Positions 8,549-17,657 of a DNA stretch of 64,000 nucleotides are shown in pieces. The notes under the pieces are model-generated. The model saw only the letters and a list, made by a program, of their open reading frames with translations. It was not told the DNA's origin and did no database searches. The stretch is taken from assembly GCA_022835495.1 (NCBI GenBank), contig BQOK01000001.1, positions 620,001 to 684,000 on the forward strand, in the 5' to 3' direction. The stretch is from Oscillospiraceae bacterium (GTDB taxonomy: Bacteria > Bacillota > Clostridia > Oscillospirales > Ruminococcaceae). The translations under genes and the position numbers were made by a program. The stretch's first letter is position 1. Every line of letters starts with the position of its first letter.

Positions 8549-9841
8549 ATGAAAAAAGTACTTGCAATCGTTCTGGTCCTGGCACTGGCACTGTCCATGG
8601 CCGCCTGCGGCGGCAAGGGCGGCGCCGGGACCCCCAGCACCGCCGGACCCAATTCCGCCGGGGGAGCCTCGGGCGAACAGGTGACACTGTCTTTCTGGAC
8701 GCTGGCCCTGACCCCCACCTTTACCGACTTCATCCAGGGCCTGATCGACAAATATGAGGCTGAGAACCCCAACGTGAAGATCGACTGGCAGGACCTGCCC
8801 TGGGACGGCATCCAGGACAAATTCCTGACCCAGACCGCCGGCGGCAACCCGCCCGACGTGGTGAACATCTGGTCGCAGCTGGCGCTGACCTACGCCGGCA
8901 AGGGCGCGCTGCTGGACCTGGAGGCCAACGCCACCGAGGAGCAGAAGAGCATCTACCTGGAGGCCGCCTATGACTCCGCGCGCCTGGGCGACAGCGTTTA
9001 CGCCTTCCCCTGGTACGCCACCCCCAACATCTGCGTTTACAACAAGGACCTGCTGGCCGCGGGCGGCATTACCCAGGTGCCCGGCACCTTTGACGAGCTG
9101 TTTGACGCCGCCATCCCCTTTAAAAAGGCCACCGGCGCGAACCTGTTCACCCCGGCCACCATGTTCCACATGTTCTACGCCTACGGCATCGAGATGGTGA
9201 ACGAGGACGCCACCAAGGCCACCTTCAACACCCCAGAGGCCTTGGCCCTGGTCACCCGGCTGAAGGAACTGGGCGACGCCGGCGCCATCAACACCGCCCC
9301 CGGCGACTGGGACAACTGGGACGGCGACCGCCAGCTGTACGCCAACGAGATGCTGGCCATGGTGCTGGGCGGCCCGCAGACCGTGTCCCGCCTGCGGGAT
9401 GAATCCCCCGCCATCCTGGACAAATCCGGCGTGGCCTCCATGATCCTGGGCCCCGCAAACGTGTGCGGCGAGGCCATTATGAACCTGGTGGTTTCCAAAG
9501 CTTCCAAGCACCCCCAGGAGGCCATTGATTTTGCAAACTTTATCACCAACGATGAGAACCAGCTGGCCTTCTGCCACGAGGTCTCGATCTTCCCCACCAC
9601 CAAGGTGGCCTCGGCCGACCCCTTCTTCCAGAGCGACATGGAGAGCCTGGAGGGCCAGGCCAACTACTATGCTTCCCAGTCCGCCCAGAACGCCGTGGAT
9701 ATGACCCTGGGCATTGAAAAGGACGACGACGTGAAGCGCATCGTGGATAACATCATGGACAAGATCTTTGCCAGCGGCATGACCCCGCAGGAGGCCCTTG
9801 ACGCCGCCGAACAGGAGGTCAACACCCTGCTGGCCAGCTGA
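8549..9841 (+). CDS. Sugar ABC transporter substrate-binding lipoprotein
   Basis: The 430-residue protein is a family 1 extracellular solute-binding protein. It has a lipoprotein signal: MKKVLAIVLVLALALSM followed by the lipobox AAC, with cysteine near residue 20, then a flexible Gly/Ala/Ser linker. The mature part shows typical motifs (FIQGLIDKYEAENPNVKI, GGNPPDVVNIW). A TTG at 8540 in frame is rejected as start because it lies directly after the GGAGG site (8534-8538); the ATG at 8549 has normal spacing. With the two permeases downstream it forms an importer for an oligosaccharide. No ATPase gene is in the operon, so a shared MsmX-type ATPase elsewhere is presumed. Confidence 0.93.
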   Translation: MKKVLAIVLVLALALSMAACGGKGGAGTPSTAGPNSAGGASGEQVTLSFWTLALTPTFTDFIQGLIDKYEAENPNVKIDWQDLPWDGIQDKFLTQTAGGNPPDVVNIWSQLALTYAGKGALLDLEANATEEQKSIYLEAAYDSARLGDSVYAFPWYATPNICVYNKDLLAAGGITQVPGTFDELFDAAIPFKKATGANLFTPATMFHMFYAYGIEMVNEDATKATFNTPEALALVTRLKELGDAGAINTAPGDWDNWDGDRQLYANEMLAMVLGGPQTVSRLRDESPAILDKSGVASMILGPANVCGEAIMNLVVSKASKHPQEAIDFANFITNDENQLAFCHEVSIFPTTKVASADPFFQSDMESLEGQANYYASQSAQNAVDMTLGIEKDDDVKRIVDNIMDKIFASGMTPQEALDAAEQEVNTLLAS

Positions 9842-9969
9842 CACGCGCCATTTGGCGTTCGGATCACATCGGTGCGGGAAGCGGCCGGGAAACCGGCTGC
9901 TTCCCGCGCATGCCGGAACCGCATACGGCGGCCTGCTGGGGCCGCGGCGTACAAAAAAGAGGTGCACCG

Positions 9970-10866
9970 ATGAAACATATTCACAACGTGAAGCTGCGCA
10001 ACACCCTGATCGCCTGGTGCTTTATGGCGCCGGCCATGGCGATTTTGCTGGTGTTCGTTTTTTACCCCATCGTGTATTCCATCCCCCTGGCCTTTACCGA
10101 CTACTCGGTGTTCGGCGAGACCGCCTTTACCGGCCTGACCAACTTCAAGCGCCTGATCGCGGACCCGGATTTCTGGCTTGCGGTGAAAAACTCCTGCGTG
10201 TTCGTGCTGATGGTGCCCATTTTGCAGGTGCTGTCGATCGCGCTGGCGCTGCTGGTGAACCGCAAGCTGCGGGGCACCGCGGTCTTCCGGGTGCTGATCT
10301 ACCTGCCGGTGGTTACCTCGATGGTGGCCGTGGCCATCATCTGGAAATTCATCTTTGACCCGAACGGCCTTGTGAATGGCCTGCTGATGGAGTGGGGCTG
10401 GATTGAGGCGCCCATCCGCTTTTTGTCCAGCCGGGCGCTGGCGCTGCCCACCATGATGGCGATCACCATCTGGCAGGGGCTGGGCTATTACATGATGATC
10501 TATCTCTCGGCGCTGCAGCACTTCCCGGAGGAATTGATCGAGGCCTCGGTGCTGGACGGGGCCTCCGGCTGGCAGACCTTCTGGAAGGTGCGCATCCCGC
10601 TTTTGCAGCCCCAGATCTGGTTCTGCTCGATGGTTTCGACCATTGCGGCGCTGGGGATCTTCGACGTGGTGTTCACCATCACAAACGGCACAGGCGGGCC
10701 GGATAAATCGACCTATGTGATCAATTTCTATTCGTATTTCCAGGCCTTTAACAAATTCGACTTCGGCTATTCCGCCGCCATCGGCATTGTGCTGGCCCTG
10801 ATCACCCTGGTGTTCAACCTGGCGCTGAATGTGTACCAGAAGAAAGGGGGAGACGTTTATGATTAA
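9970..10866 (+). CDS. Sugar ABC transporter permease (MalF/UgpA type)
   Basis: The 298-residue membrane protein has about six transmembrane helices and the cytoplasmic EAA loop (LIEASVLDGASGWQTFWKVR) that docks the ATPase. An upstream in-frame extension to 9910 is rejected: the ATG at 9970 has an AAGAGGTG site before it and starts the normal family N-terminus. It overlaps the next permease by 8 bases. About 130 bases separate it from the binding-protein gene; no clear terminator is seen there. Confidence 0.93.
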   Translation: MKHIHNVKLRNTLIAWCFMAPAMAILLVFVFYPIVYSIPLAFTDYSVFGETAFTGLTNFKRLIADPDFWLAVKNSCVFVLMVPILQVLSIALALLVNRKLRGTAVFRVLIYLPVVTSMVAVAIIWKFIFDPNGLVNGLLMEWGWIEAPIRFLSSRALALPTMMAITIWQGLGYYMMIYLSALQHFPEELIEASVLDGASGWQTFWKVRIPLLQPQIWFCSMVSTIAALGIFDVVFTITNGTGGPDKSTYVINFYSYFQAFNKFDFGYSAAIGIVLALITLVFNLALNVYQKKGGDVYD

Positions 10867-11701
10867 CAGCCAAATGCGCTGTAAGCGCCTGCTGAAAAAG
10901 GGCACCAGCACCGCGTCCACCTACATTTTGCTGACCGTGACCGCGCTGATCTGCGCCGGGCCTTTTTTGTGGCTGCTGTCGACCTCGTTCAAATCGAACG
11001 AGAACGTTTACGCCCTGAACTTCTGGCCCCAGAATTTTTCGCTGGAAAGCTACATCGGCGTGTTCCAGCTGCTGGATGTGGGCCGTATGCTGGTTAACTC
11101 CTGCATCATTGCCGGGGGCGGCGTGCTGCTGAACGTACTTATGGCGGCGCTGTGCGCCTACCCGCTGGCCAAAATTGATTTTTACGGCAAAAAAATTGTG
11201 AACGGCGCGCTGATGGCCACCATGATCATTCCGGCCACGGTGGGGCTGGTGGTGAACTATATCACCATTCAGAACCTGCACCTGAACGGCAATTTCTGGG
11301 GGGTGATCCTGCCGAACTCGGTGAACGTGTTCAGCATCATCCTGCTGCGCCAAGCTTACCTGGCGGTGCCCAAAGAGCTGCTGGAGGCCGCCCGGATCGA
11401 CGGCGCGGGCGAGCTGCGCACCTGGTGGAGCATCCTTGTGCCGCAGATCGTGCCGTCGGTGGTGACCGTGGTCATTATGGACTTTATCAACAAGTGGAAC
11501 ATGTTCCTGTGGCCGCTGCTGATTTTGGATGTGGACCAGTATCCGGTGGCCACCGGCATGAAGCACATCAGCAACTCGTTCAATTACAAGTTCACAAATG
11601 TGGCGGCGGGTACCGTGCTGTCGGTGCTGCCGGTCATCATTCTGTTCCTGTGTTTCCAGAAAGAGTATGTGAACAACACGATCGGCGGCGTGAAGGGCTG
11701 A
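10859..11701 (+). CDS. Sugar ABC transporter permease (MalG/UgpE type)
   Basis: The 280-residue second permease starts at the ATG at 10859, inside the end of the first permease gene, preceded by AAAGGGGGAG; an upstream in-frame start at 10829 is rejected. It has about six transmembrane helices and an EAA loop (LLEAARIDGAGELRTWWSI). It pairs with the MalF-type protein to make the channel of the importer. Confidence 0.93.
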   Translation: MINSQMRCKRLLKKGTSTASTYILLTVTALICAGPFLWLLSTSFKSNENVYALNFWPQNFSLESYIGVFQLLDVGRMLVNSCIIAGGGVLLNVLMAALCAYPLAKIDFYGKKIVNGALMATMIIPATVGLVVNYITIQNLHLNGNFWGVILPNSVNVFSIILLRQAYLAVPKELLEAARIDGAGELRTWWSILVPQIVPSVVTVVIMDFINKWNMFLWPLLILDVDQYPVATGMKHISNSFNYKFTNVAAGTVLSVLPVIILFLCFQKEYVNNTIGGVKG

Positions 11702-11717
11702 GGCAAAGGAGGCTTTT

Positions 11718-12557
11718 ATGGGATATATCAATGGGATCGACCATGTGGACCTGCGGGTGCCGGACGTGGACGCGGCCGTGCGCTTTTACTGCGAGGGCCT
11801 GGGCCTTGCGCTGAAGCGCAGGGACGATTACAACGGCATTGCCGTGACGCCGGACGGGGTGATCCTGGAGCTTTCGCCGGAGGGAAGCGACCAGGGCGAC
11901 TCGAGCGGCATCACCCATGTTTGCTACAACACCTGGGATGTGGACAAAGCCTTTGCCCGCGCGCTGGAGTACGGCGCCGTGCCCTCCCGCGGGAGCGACC
12001 CGGAGCCCTATACCTACAAGGACCTGCGCATGGCTTTTGTGCGCGCGCCCAGCGGCGAGGAGATCGAATTCTGGTCGGTCATGCGGCCGGACGGCAGCTT
12101 TGGCGAGCCGGTGCGGGACCACAAATACATCAAGCATTTCGTGCATGTGGCGCTCACCGTGCCGGACATGCACGCCTGCGTGAAATTTTACGAGGGTTTG
12201 GGCGCAAGGCTGAAGATCGACTGGGAGTGGGGCTGCTCCATGACCCTGCCCGACGGGCGGGAATTTGAGCTGTTCACCGGCGGCGGGCGGGCCGAAAACG
12301 CCCAGGGCTACACCCACATGTGCCTGCTCACCGACGATGTGGACGCCGCGCTGCGGCGGGTGGTGGAGCTGGGGGGCCGGGTGGCCCACGAGGCTTACGA
12401 CTGGTCGAACCTGCGCATCGCCTTTGCGGAGGGGCTGGCGGGCGAGGTGATCGAGTTTTTCTCGATGTACGAGGACGGCAGGCAGCCGGACGTGTTTGAC
12501 GCGCCCCCCCAGCCGCTGCCGGACCTGTTTGCGCCGGCCGGGGAGGGGAACGCATGA
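11718..12557 (+). CDS. Tandem VOC (glyoxalase/dioxygenase-fold) protein
   Basis: The 279-residue protein has two vicinal-oxygen-chelate domains, about 1-125 (IDHVDLRVPDVDAAVRFYCEGLG) and about 138-260 (KHFVHVALTVPDMHACVKFYEGLG). VOC folds bind a divalent metal and act as isomerases, lyases, epimerases or dioxygenases; here metal-ligand candidates are the histidines of DHVD and HVAL and the acidic residues of EIEF and VIEFF. AAAGGAGG stands 5 bases before the ATG. It sits between the importer and the kinase, so a role in sugar breakdown is likely. The exact reaction is unknown. A second, single-domain VOC gene lies in the same operon. Confidence 0.85.
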   Translation: MGYINGIDHVDLRVPDVDAAVRFYCEGLGLALKRRDDYNGIAVTPDGVILELSPEGSDQGDSSGITHVCYNTWDVDKAFARALEYGAVPSRGSDPEPYTYKDLRMAFVRAPSGEEIEFWSVMRPDGSFGEPVRDHKYIKHFVHVALTVPDMHACVKFYEGLGARLKIDWEWGCSMTLPDGREFELFTGGGRAENAQGYTHMCLLTDDVDAALRRVVELGGRVAHEAYDWSNLRIAFAEGLAGEVIEFFSMYEDGRQPDVFDAPPQPLPDLFAPAGEGNA

Positions 12558-12766
12558 ACCGGCTGGATTACGCGCTGCTTTTGGAAGAGGTGGAAAAGGA
12601 GCTCGCCATGCCGGGGGGCAACTTTGAAGCGCTGTACGGCGGCGACCCCAAGACGCTGGAGCAGGCCCGGTATGTGGCGGCGGTGGCGCTGGTGGCGGCC
12701 GACCGGCTGTATTCACGGATCACAAAACAAGAATTCGAGCTGCGGGAAAAGGATGAACATTTTTGA
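12554..12766 (+). CDS. Small hypothetical protein of the sugar operon
   Basis: The 70-residue acidic, mostly helical protein has no recognised family. It starts inside the stop of the VOC gene (ATGA overlap), which argues that it is truly translated. No signal peptide or membrane segment is seen. Its tight coupling suggests a partner or regulator of a neighbouring enzyme; this is speculation. Confidence 0.65.
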   Translation: MNRLDYALLLEEVEKELAMPGGNFEALYGGDPKTLEQARYVAAVALVAADRLYSRITKQEFELREKDEHF

Positions 12767-12796
12767 CCCGGGAGCGACACAAACGAGGTGAATTGC

Positions 12797-13771
12797 TTGG
12801 AAAAGCAGACCAGAAAGACCTCTTTCCTCGGCGTTGACCTGGGCGGCACAAAGCTGCTGGTGGGGGAGATGGATGCGGGCGGCAGCCTGCTGGGCTATAA
12901 AAAATATCCGTCCGGGCCGCTCTCGCAGGCCGAGGCGATGAAGCTGATCACCGCCTGCGTGGACGATTACCTGGCCACGGCCCGGCCGGCCGGCGCCGGG
13001 GCCCCGGCGGCCCTGGGCCTGGGGCTGGTGGGCCGGATCGACGCGCGGCAGGGCGTGTGGCTGGGCATTGACCCCGCCCGGAACGAGGAGATCCCCGTGG
13101 CCCGGCTGCTGGGCGGGCGCTACGGGCTGCCCTGCTTTGCGGACAACGACGTGCGCAGCGCCACCAAGGCGGAAATGCTGTTCGGCCGCGGGCGCGGCAC
13201 CCGGCACATGGTGTATATCAACGTGGGCACCGGCATTGCGGCGGGCACCGTGAGCGACGGCAGGCTTATCTTCGGCAGCCATTTCAACGCGGGCGAGGTG
13301 GGGCACACGGCCTCGGGCATCGACCTGCGGGCCGACTGCGTGTGCGGCCGGCCGGACTGTGTGGAGAGTGTGGCCTCCGGCCTGGGGCTGGACAAATGCG
13401 CCCGCCTGCTGGCGCCGCGCTTTCCCGGCACGGCGCTGCACATCCCGCAAAACGGCGCCCGGGTGAGCGCAGCCGAGATTTTTGAGCGGTACGACGCCGA
13501 CCCGCTGTGCAAAACCCTTGCCGACAACGCCGCCGAGGGGCTTGCAAACCTGATTATGAACCTGGTGCGCATGAGCGACCCGGACACCATTGTGCTGGGC
13601 GGGGGGGTCATGACCGACGGTTTTTTGTACCGCAAGGTGCTGGAACGGCTGAACCCCTATACCATCCGCTTTGTGACGGGGGGCGTGGTGCTGACCGGGC
13701 TGGACCCGGCCTTTGTGGGGCTGATGGGCGCGTGCAGCAACGCCATCAAAGGAATGGAGGAGACGACATGA
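12797..13771 (+). CDS. ROK-family sugar kinase
   Basis: The 324-residue kinase has the ATP-binding FLGVDLGGTKLLVGEMD at the N-terminus, the GEVGHTASG segment with the zinc-binding histidine, and the ROK zinc cysteine cluster CVCGRPDCVES. ROK kinases phosphorylate glucose, glucosamine, N-acetylglucosamine or fructose at C6; some are repressors, but no helix-turn-helix is present. The start is uncertain: GTG at 12788 forms part of the GAGGTG site, whereas TTG at 12797 has 6-base spacing from it and is preferred. Its stop overlaps the NagB-like start. With that neighbour, a glucosamine or related amino-sugar kinase is possible. Confidence 0.9.
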   Translation: MEKQTRKTSFLGVDLGGTKLLVGEMDAGGSLLGYKKYPSGPLSQAEAMKLITACVDDYLATARPAGAGAPAALGLGLVGRIDARQGVWLGIDPARNEEIPVARLLGGRYGLPCFADNDVRSATKAEMLFGRGRGTRHMVYINVGTGIAAGTVSDGRLIFGSHFNAGEVGHTASGIDLRADCVCGRPDCVESVASGLGLDKCARLLAPRFPGTALHIPQNGARVSAAEIFERYDADPLCKTLADNAAEGLANLIMNLVRMSDPDTIVLGGGVMTDGFLYRKVLERLNPYTIRFVTGGVVLTGLDPAFVGLMGACSNAIKGMEETT

Positions 13772-14508
13772 AACTGACCATTGCCAAAAACGAGCGGGAA
13801 TTCGACGTGGCCGCCGCCTGGCGGATCATTGGGCAGATGCTGGCCGACCCGCGCTCGGTGATCGGCCTGTCGACCGGGGCGACCACCAAAAACATGCACG
13901 CCATTGTGAGCGATATCTACACCCGCTACCCTTTTGACACCAGCAAAGTGACCCTGTTCAATGTGGATGAGCTCACCAACCTGCCCCGCAGCTATGCGGG
14001 CTGCTGCTATACCATGATCGCAGAGCAGATCGCCCGGCCGCTGCAGATCCCGGAAGAGAACTTTATCATGCCCCCCACCATGGCGGAGGATTTTGAGGCC
14101 GAGTGCCGCAGCTTCCAAAAGGCGCTGGAGGCGCGGGGCGGCATTGATCTGCAGATGCTGGGCCTTGGCATGAACGGCCATGTGGGCATCAACCAGCCCG
14201 GCACCCCCTTTGGCAGCGAGACCTGGGTCTCGCCCATGGACCCCATCTTTGAAGCCCGGGTGCGCCGCGAGACCGGGGTGCCGCCGGAGCACGCGCTGGG
14301 CGGGCTGACCCTGGGCATCCGCACCATCATGCACGCAAAGCGCATTGTGCTGATCGCCAAGGGGGCGCACAAGGCCGGGATGGTGCGGGAGATGCTGAAG
14401 GGCCCGGTGACCGAGGCGATTCCCGCCTCGGTGCTGCAGCTGCACCCCAACTGTGAATTCCTGCTGGACGCCGACGCGGCGAAGTATGTGACCGACCTGG
14501 CGCAATAA
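13768..14508 (+). CDS. NagB-like glucosamine-6-phosphate isomerase/deaminase family protein
   Basis: The 246-residue protein has the NagB/6-phosphogluconolactonase fold: phosphate loop GLSTGATTKNMHAI, FNVDEL with Asp67, and LGLGMNGHVGINQPG. By spacing from E. coli NagB, Asp72 corresponds to Asp67 and His143 to His138, Asp141 is Asn136 (as in many Firmicutes enzymes), but the catalytic glutamate Glu148 is Gln143. That change makes ordinary GlcN6P deamination doubtful or altered. Coupled to the ROK gene by ATGA, so it likely acts on that kinase's product. It could instead be an isomerase for another sugar phosphate. Confidence 0.82.
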   Translation: MKLTIAKNEREFDVAAAWRIIGQMLADPRSVIGLSTGATTKNMHAIVSDIYTRYPFDTSKVTLFNVDELTNLPRSYAGCCYTMIAEQIARPLQIPEENFIMPPTMAEDFEAECRSFQKALEARGGIDLQMLGLGMNGHVGINQPGTPFGSETWVSPMDPIFEARVRRETGVPPEHALGGLTLGIRTIMHAKRIVLIAKGAHKAGMVREMLKGPVTEAIPASVLQLHPNCEFLLDADAAKYVTDLAQ

Positions 14509-14530
14509 GCGTTCAAAGGAGGAAAGCCCC

Positions 14531-15394
14531 GTGCTGAAAATAGGATTTGCGGATTATTACCTGGACAACTGGCACGCCAACAACTACCCGCAGTTTTTGC
14601 GGGATGTGATTGCCCGGGATGGGCTGGACGCCCGGATCACCCACGCCTACGGCATCTGCGACGCGCCCGGCGGCCTGACCACACAGGAATGGTGCCGCCA
14701 GCGGGAGATCGCCCCCGCCGGGAGCATGCGGCAGCTGGTGGACAGTGTGGACGCCATTCTGGTGATCGCGGCCGACAATTCGGCCTGGCACGAGCAGGTG
14801 TGCCGGCTGCCGCTTGAAAGCGGCAAGCCGGTGTTTGTGGATAAAACCTTTGCGCCGGACCTGGCGGCGGCAAAGCGGATGTTCGCGCTGGCGCACGCCC
14901 ACGGCACGCCGGTGTTTTCATCCTCGGCACAGCGGTACTGCCAGAGCATCCTGGACTACCAGGCCGCCCACCCGGAGCGGCCGAAATTTGTTTCGACCGT
15001 GGGGCCGCACACGCTGGAAAGCTATGCGGTGCATCAGCTGGAACCCATTGTGGCGCTGATGGGGCCGGGCATCCGGCGGCTCAAGGCCTTTGCGGTGGGT
15101 AGCGCCGTGACCCAGCTTATCCTGGATTACGGCGACGGCCGGCTGGCGAGCTTCATGCAGTCGCCCCAGCCCTACGCCGAGTTTAATTTCATGGTGTCGG
15201 ACGGGGAAACGGGGCAGCGCCTTTTGAGCGACGACCGGAATTTTTACCACAACCTGGCGCGGGTGATCCTGGACTTTTTGTTCACCGGAAAGCCCCCGGT
15301 GCCCGAGCGGGAAACACTGGAGATCGTGGCGGTGATCGAGACCGCGCTGACCGCCCGGCGGCACCCGGACGAGTGGTTCGATGTGAAGGGATAG
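14531..15394 (+). CDS. Gfo/Idh/MocA-like oxidoreductase
   Basis: The 287-residue protein begins at GTG with AAAGGAGG 8 bases upstream. The N-terminal half looks like a Rossmann fold of the Gfo/Idh/MocA type: a VDAILVIAADNS strand-loop and ESGKPVFVDKTFAPDL, the usual position of the conserved EKP-like lysine motif (here DKT). The usual GxGxxG at the start is weak (KIGFADYY), so cofactor binding is uncertain. These enzymes oxidise sugars or sugar derivatives, often at C3, with NAD(P). Next gene is ThuA-like, a pair also seen in ThuA/ThuB disaccharide oxidation. Confidence 0.75.
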   Translation: MLKIGFADYYLDNWHANNYPQFLRDVIARDGLDARITHAYGICDAPGGLTTQEWCRQREIAPAGSMRQLVDSVDAILVIAADNSAWHEQVCRLPLESGKPVFVDKTFAPDLAAAKRMFALAHAHGTPVFSSSAQRYCQSILDYQAAHPERPKFVSTVGPHTLESYAVHQLEPIVALMGPGIRRLKAFAVGSAVTQLILDYGDGRLASFMQSPQPYAEFNFMVSDGETGQRLLSDDRNFYHNLARVILDFLFTGKPPVPERETLEIVAVIETALTARRHPDEWFDVKG

Positions 15395-15404
15395 GGAGGG
15401 CGCA

Positions 15405-16220
15405 ATGGAAAAGATCAGGCTGCACTACCTGGTGGGCGACGTGCACATGGGCGGGCACGATGTGCACCGGGTGGCAAAAAACAACATGCGGCTGCTGGAG
15501 GCCGCCGGCGCTTTTAAGGTGACGGTGGTGTGCGACGGGCCGGGCCTGGGGGATATGGGCTTTGACGAATATTTTGACCGGGGGCTGCTGAACGGGTGCG
15601 ACGTGATCGTGTTCAACTGCGGCAACTACCGGTTCAACACGCCCGGCGAGCAGCGCCTGTTGGAAGAGGCGGTGGCGGGCGGCGCGGGCTTTGTGTTTTT
15701 GCACGGCGACCACCCCTGCTACTGGGTGGAGGCGGGCATGCAGCCCTGGCCGGAGCTGGAAAAGATGGCCATGCTGATGTGGCGCGAGCCCACCACCCAC
15801 GGCGATTACGGCGACCATCACGTTTCCATTGAGCTGCCGGACCACCCCATCACCCGGGGCCTTGCCGACTTTGACACCCGCGACGAGGTGTTTTGCACCA
15901 TGCAGAACATCCACGGCGTGCCCTTTACCGTGCTGGCCAGCGCCTATTCCGACCCGGCGGTGGTCTCGCGGCATGGGCTGCCCGGCACCGGCTGCCGGGA
16001 GCCGGTGGCGCTGGTGGGCAGCTATGGTAAGGGCCGCACCTACAACCAGGTGCTGGGGCATGTGTGGCCCTATTACACCGGCCACGGCCTGGGCGAAAAC
16101 ACCATGGCCAGCTTTGCGCCGCGCCCGTTCCGGCAGATGTTCGTGCGGGGCTGCGAGTGGGCGGCCACCGGCGGTGTGGAGCGCACCCTGGGGTTTGACG
16201 GCGAGGCCGTATTGCTTTAA
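15405..16220 (+). CDS. ThuA-like (trehalose utilisation) domain protein
   Basis: The 271-residue protein has a class I glutamine amidotransferase-like fold of the ThuA family: DVIVFNCGNYRF, a GGAGFVFLHGDHPCYW strand with histidine, then GDHHVSIELPDHPITRGLADF and a late SYGKGRTYNQVLGH. ThuA proteins take part in oxidation of disaccharides to 3-keto sugars and their later breakdown, but the precise chemistry is not settled. It starts 10 bases after the Gfo/Idh gene with GGGAGG before the ATG. Together they suggest redox chemistry on the imported glycoside. Confidence 0.82.
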   Translation: MEKIRLHYLVGDVHMGGHDVHRVAKNNMRLLEAAGAFKVTVVCDGPGLGDMGFDEYFDRGLLNGCDVIVFNCGNYRFNTPGEQRLLEEAVAGGAGFVFLHGDHPCYWVEAGMQPWPELEKMAMLMWREPTTHGDYGDHHVSIELPDHPITRGLADFDTRDEVFCTMQNIHGVPFTVLASAYSDPAVVSRHGLPGTGCREPVALVGSYGKGRTYNQVLGHVWPYYTGHGLGENTMASFAPRPFRQMFVRGCEWAATGGVERTLGFDGEAVLL

Positions 16221-16236
16221 AAACAAGGAGAAACCG

Positions 16237-17232
16237 ATGACGGATTACAGAGTTACGTTTATGGAAAAGGGCCGCGCCGCGCTGGTGCGCCACCCCTTTG
16301 ACGGCGGGGCCGCGGCGGGGGAGATCGTGGGAAAAAACCTTTTGTCGCTTATCTCCACAGGGTCGGAGCGGGGCGGCTTTACGCAGGATTTTCCGGCGGA
16401 CAGCTACCCCATGGAAACCGGCTCGTCCTCGATCGCGCAGGTGCTGGAGGTGGGCGAGGGGGTGACCGGGTTTGCCCCCGGCGATCTGTTTTACCACAAC
16501 GGGCACCACACCCGGTACGTTCGGCTGCCGCAGGGCGACGCCATCGCCGTGCCCGGCGGCGCAGAGCCGGAAAAGGTCCTGTTTGGGCGCTATGCCGCGG
16601 TGTCGATGACCTCGATCTACCACATGAAGGCCCGGGCGGTGGACAATATCATTGTGACCGGCCAGGGCATGGTGGGCGTGATGTGCGCCGCGGTGCTGCA
16701 GGCCTTTGGCTTTGAGGTGTACGCGGTGGACCCCTCGCCCGAGCGGCGCGCGGCCGCCCGCGAGGCGGGCATCCGGCGGGTGGGCGAGAGCCTGGCGGCG
16801 CTGGGCGCGGCCGAAAAGAGCTGCGGCGCGCACATGGAGTGCAGCGGCAACGAGAATGCACTGCGCGCCGCGCTGCCCTACCTGCGCCGCGGCGGCGAGA
16901 TCTTTCAGATCGGGGTGCCCTGGCACAAAAACAGCGATTGGGACGCGCACTCGCTGCTGTATGAAATGTTTTACGCCTATGTGAGCATCCAGGGCGGCTG
17001 GGAGTGGTCGATCCCGCTGAAATCCGACGAGTTCCACGCCCACAGCTCGTTTGAGCACATCCGCACGGCCATGCAGCTGATCGCGGACGGGAGGATCGTG
17101 ATCCCCGAGGCGATGTTTGAACTGCGCGACCCGCGGGAATGCAACGCGGTGTACACCGAGATCACCGTGCCCAGGATGCGCCCCACCAGCATGATCCTGG
17201 ACTGGCGAAAATTTGCGGAGGGAGAACAATGA
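16237..17232 (+). CDS. Medium-chain dehydrogenase/reductase (zinc-ADH-like)
   Basis: The 331-residue MDR protein starts at the ATG at 16237 after AAGGAG; a long in-frame extension upstream lies in the ThuA gene and is rejected. The N-terminal GroES-like half includes LSLISTGSERGGFT and VLEVGEGVTGFAPGDLF; the Rossmann half has VTGQGMVGVMCAAVLQAFGFEVYAVD. The usual catalytic-zinc Cys is replaced by the LISTGSER segment, as in the L-threonine/bacteriochlorophyllide-like branch of MDRs. It probably oxidises or reduces a sugar alcohol or keto-sugar with NAD(P). Its stop overlaps the next VOC gene by ATGA. Confidence 0.85.
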   Translation: MTDYRVTFMEKGRAALVRHPFDGGAAAGEIVGKNLLSLISTGSERGGFTQDFPADSYPMETGSSSIAQVLEVGEGVTGFAPGDLFYHNGHHTRYVRLPQGDAIAVPGGAEPEKVLFGRYAAVSMTSIYHMKARAVDNIIVTGQGMVGVMCAAVLQAFGFEVYAVDPSPERRAAAREAGIRRVGESLAALGAAEKSCGAHMECSGNENALRAALPYLRRGGEIFQIGVPWHKNSDWDAHSLLYEMFYAYVSIQGGWEWSIPLKSDEFHAHSSFEHIRTAMQLIADGRIVIPEAMFELRDPRECNAVYTEITVPRMRPTSMILDWRKFAEGEQ

Positions 17233-17657
17233 GCGCACAGGGCATCCATCACGTGGCCATCACCACGGCCCATTTGCAGGATACGCTGCGGCTGTACCGG
17301 CAGGGGCTGGGGTTTGAGGTGAAGCATATCTGGGGCCATGAGCAAAAGGTGTATATGCTGGATGCGGGCGGCGGGGCCTGTGTGGAGCTGTTCGAGGGAT
17401 ACACCGGGGAGCTGGACGCGCCCGGCGCGCCCAGGCAAAGCGGGGAGTGGATGCATCTTGCCCTGCGCACGGGCGACATTGCCGCCAGCTGGCAAAGGGC
17501 GCTGGACGCGGGCGCAAAGCCCAAGCTGCCGCCCACCTATGCCAACATCATGGAGGCGCAGCCCCGGCCGGTGTATATGTATTTTGCCTACCTGACCGGC
17601 TATGACGGCGAGGAGATTGAATTCATTCAGGAATTGGACGGACCGGTGGAAGAATGA
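17229..17657 (+). CDS. Single-domain VOC family protein
   Basis: The 142-residue protein has one vicinal-oxygen-chelate unit: GIHHVAITTAHLQDTLRLYR, a central CVELFEGY, then WMHLALRTGDI and EEIEFIQEL. Metal-ligand candidates are the His of HHVAIT, Glu of VELFE, His of MHLAL and Glu of EIEF, matching the glyoxalase-like H/E/H/E pattern. It is coupled by ATGA overlaps to the MDR gene before and the MFS gene after. Reaction unknown; an epimerase, isomerase or lyase step on a keto-sugar is plausible. Confidence 0.85.
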   Translation: MSAQGIHHVAITTAHLQDTLRLYRQGLGFEVKHIWGHEQKVYMLDAGGGACVELFEGYTGELDAPGAPRQSGEWMHLALRTGDIAASWQRALDAGAKPKLPPTYANIMEAQPRPVYMYFAYLTGYDGEEIEFIQELDGPVEE

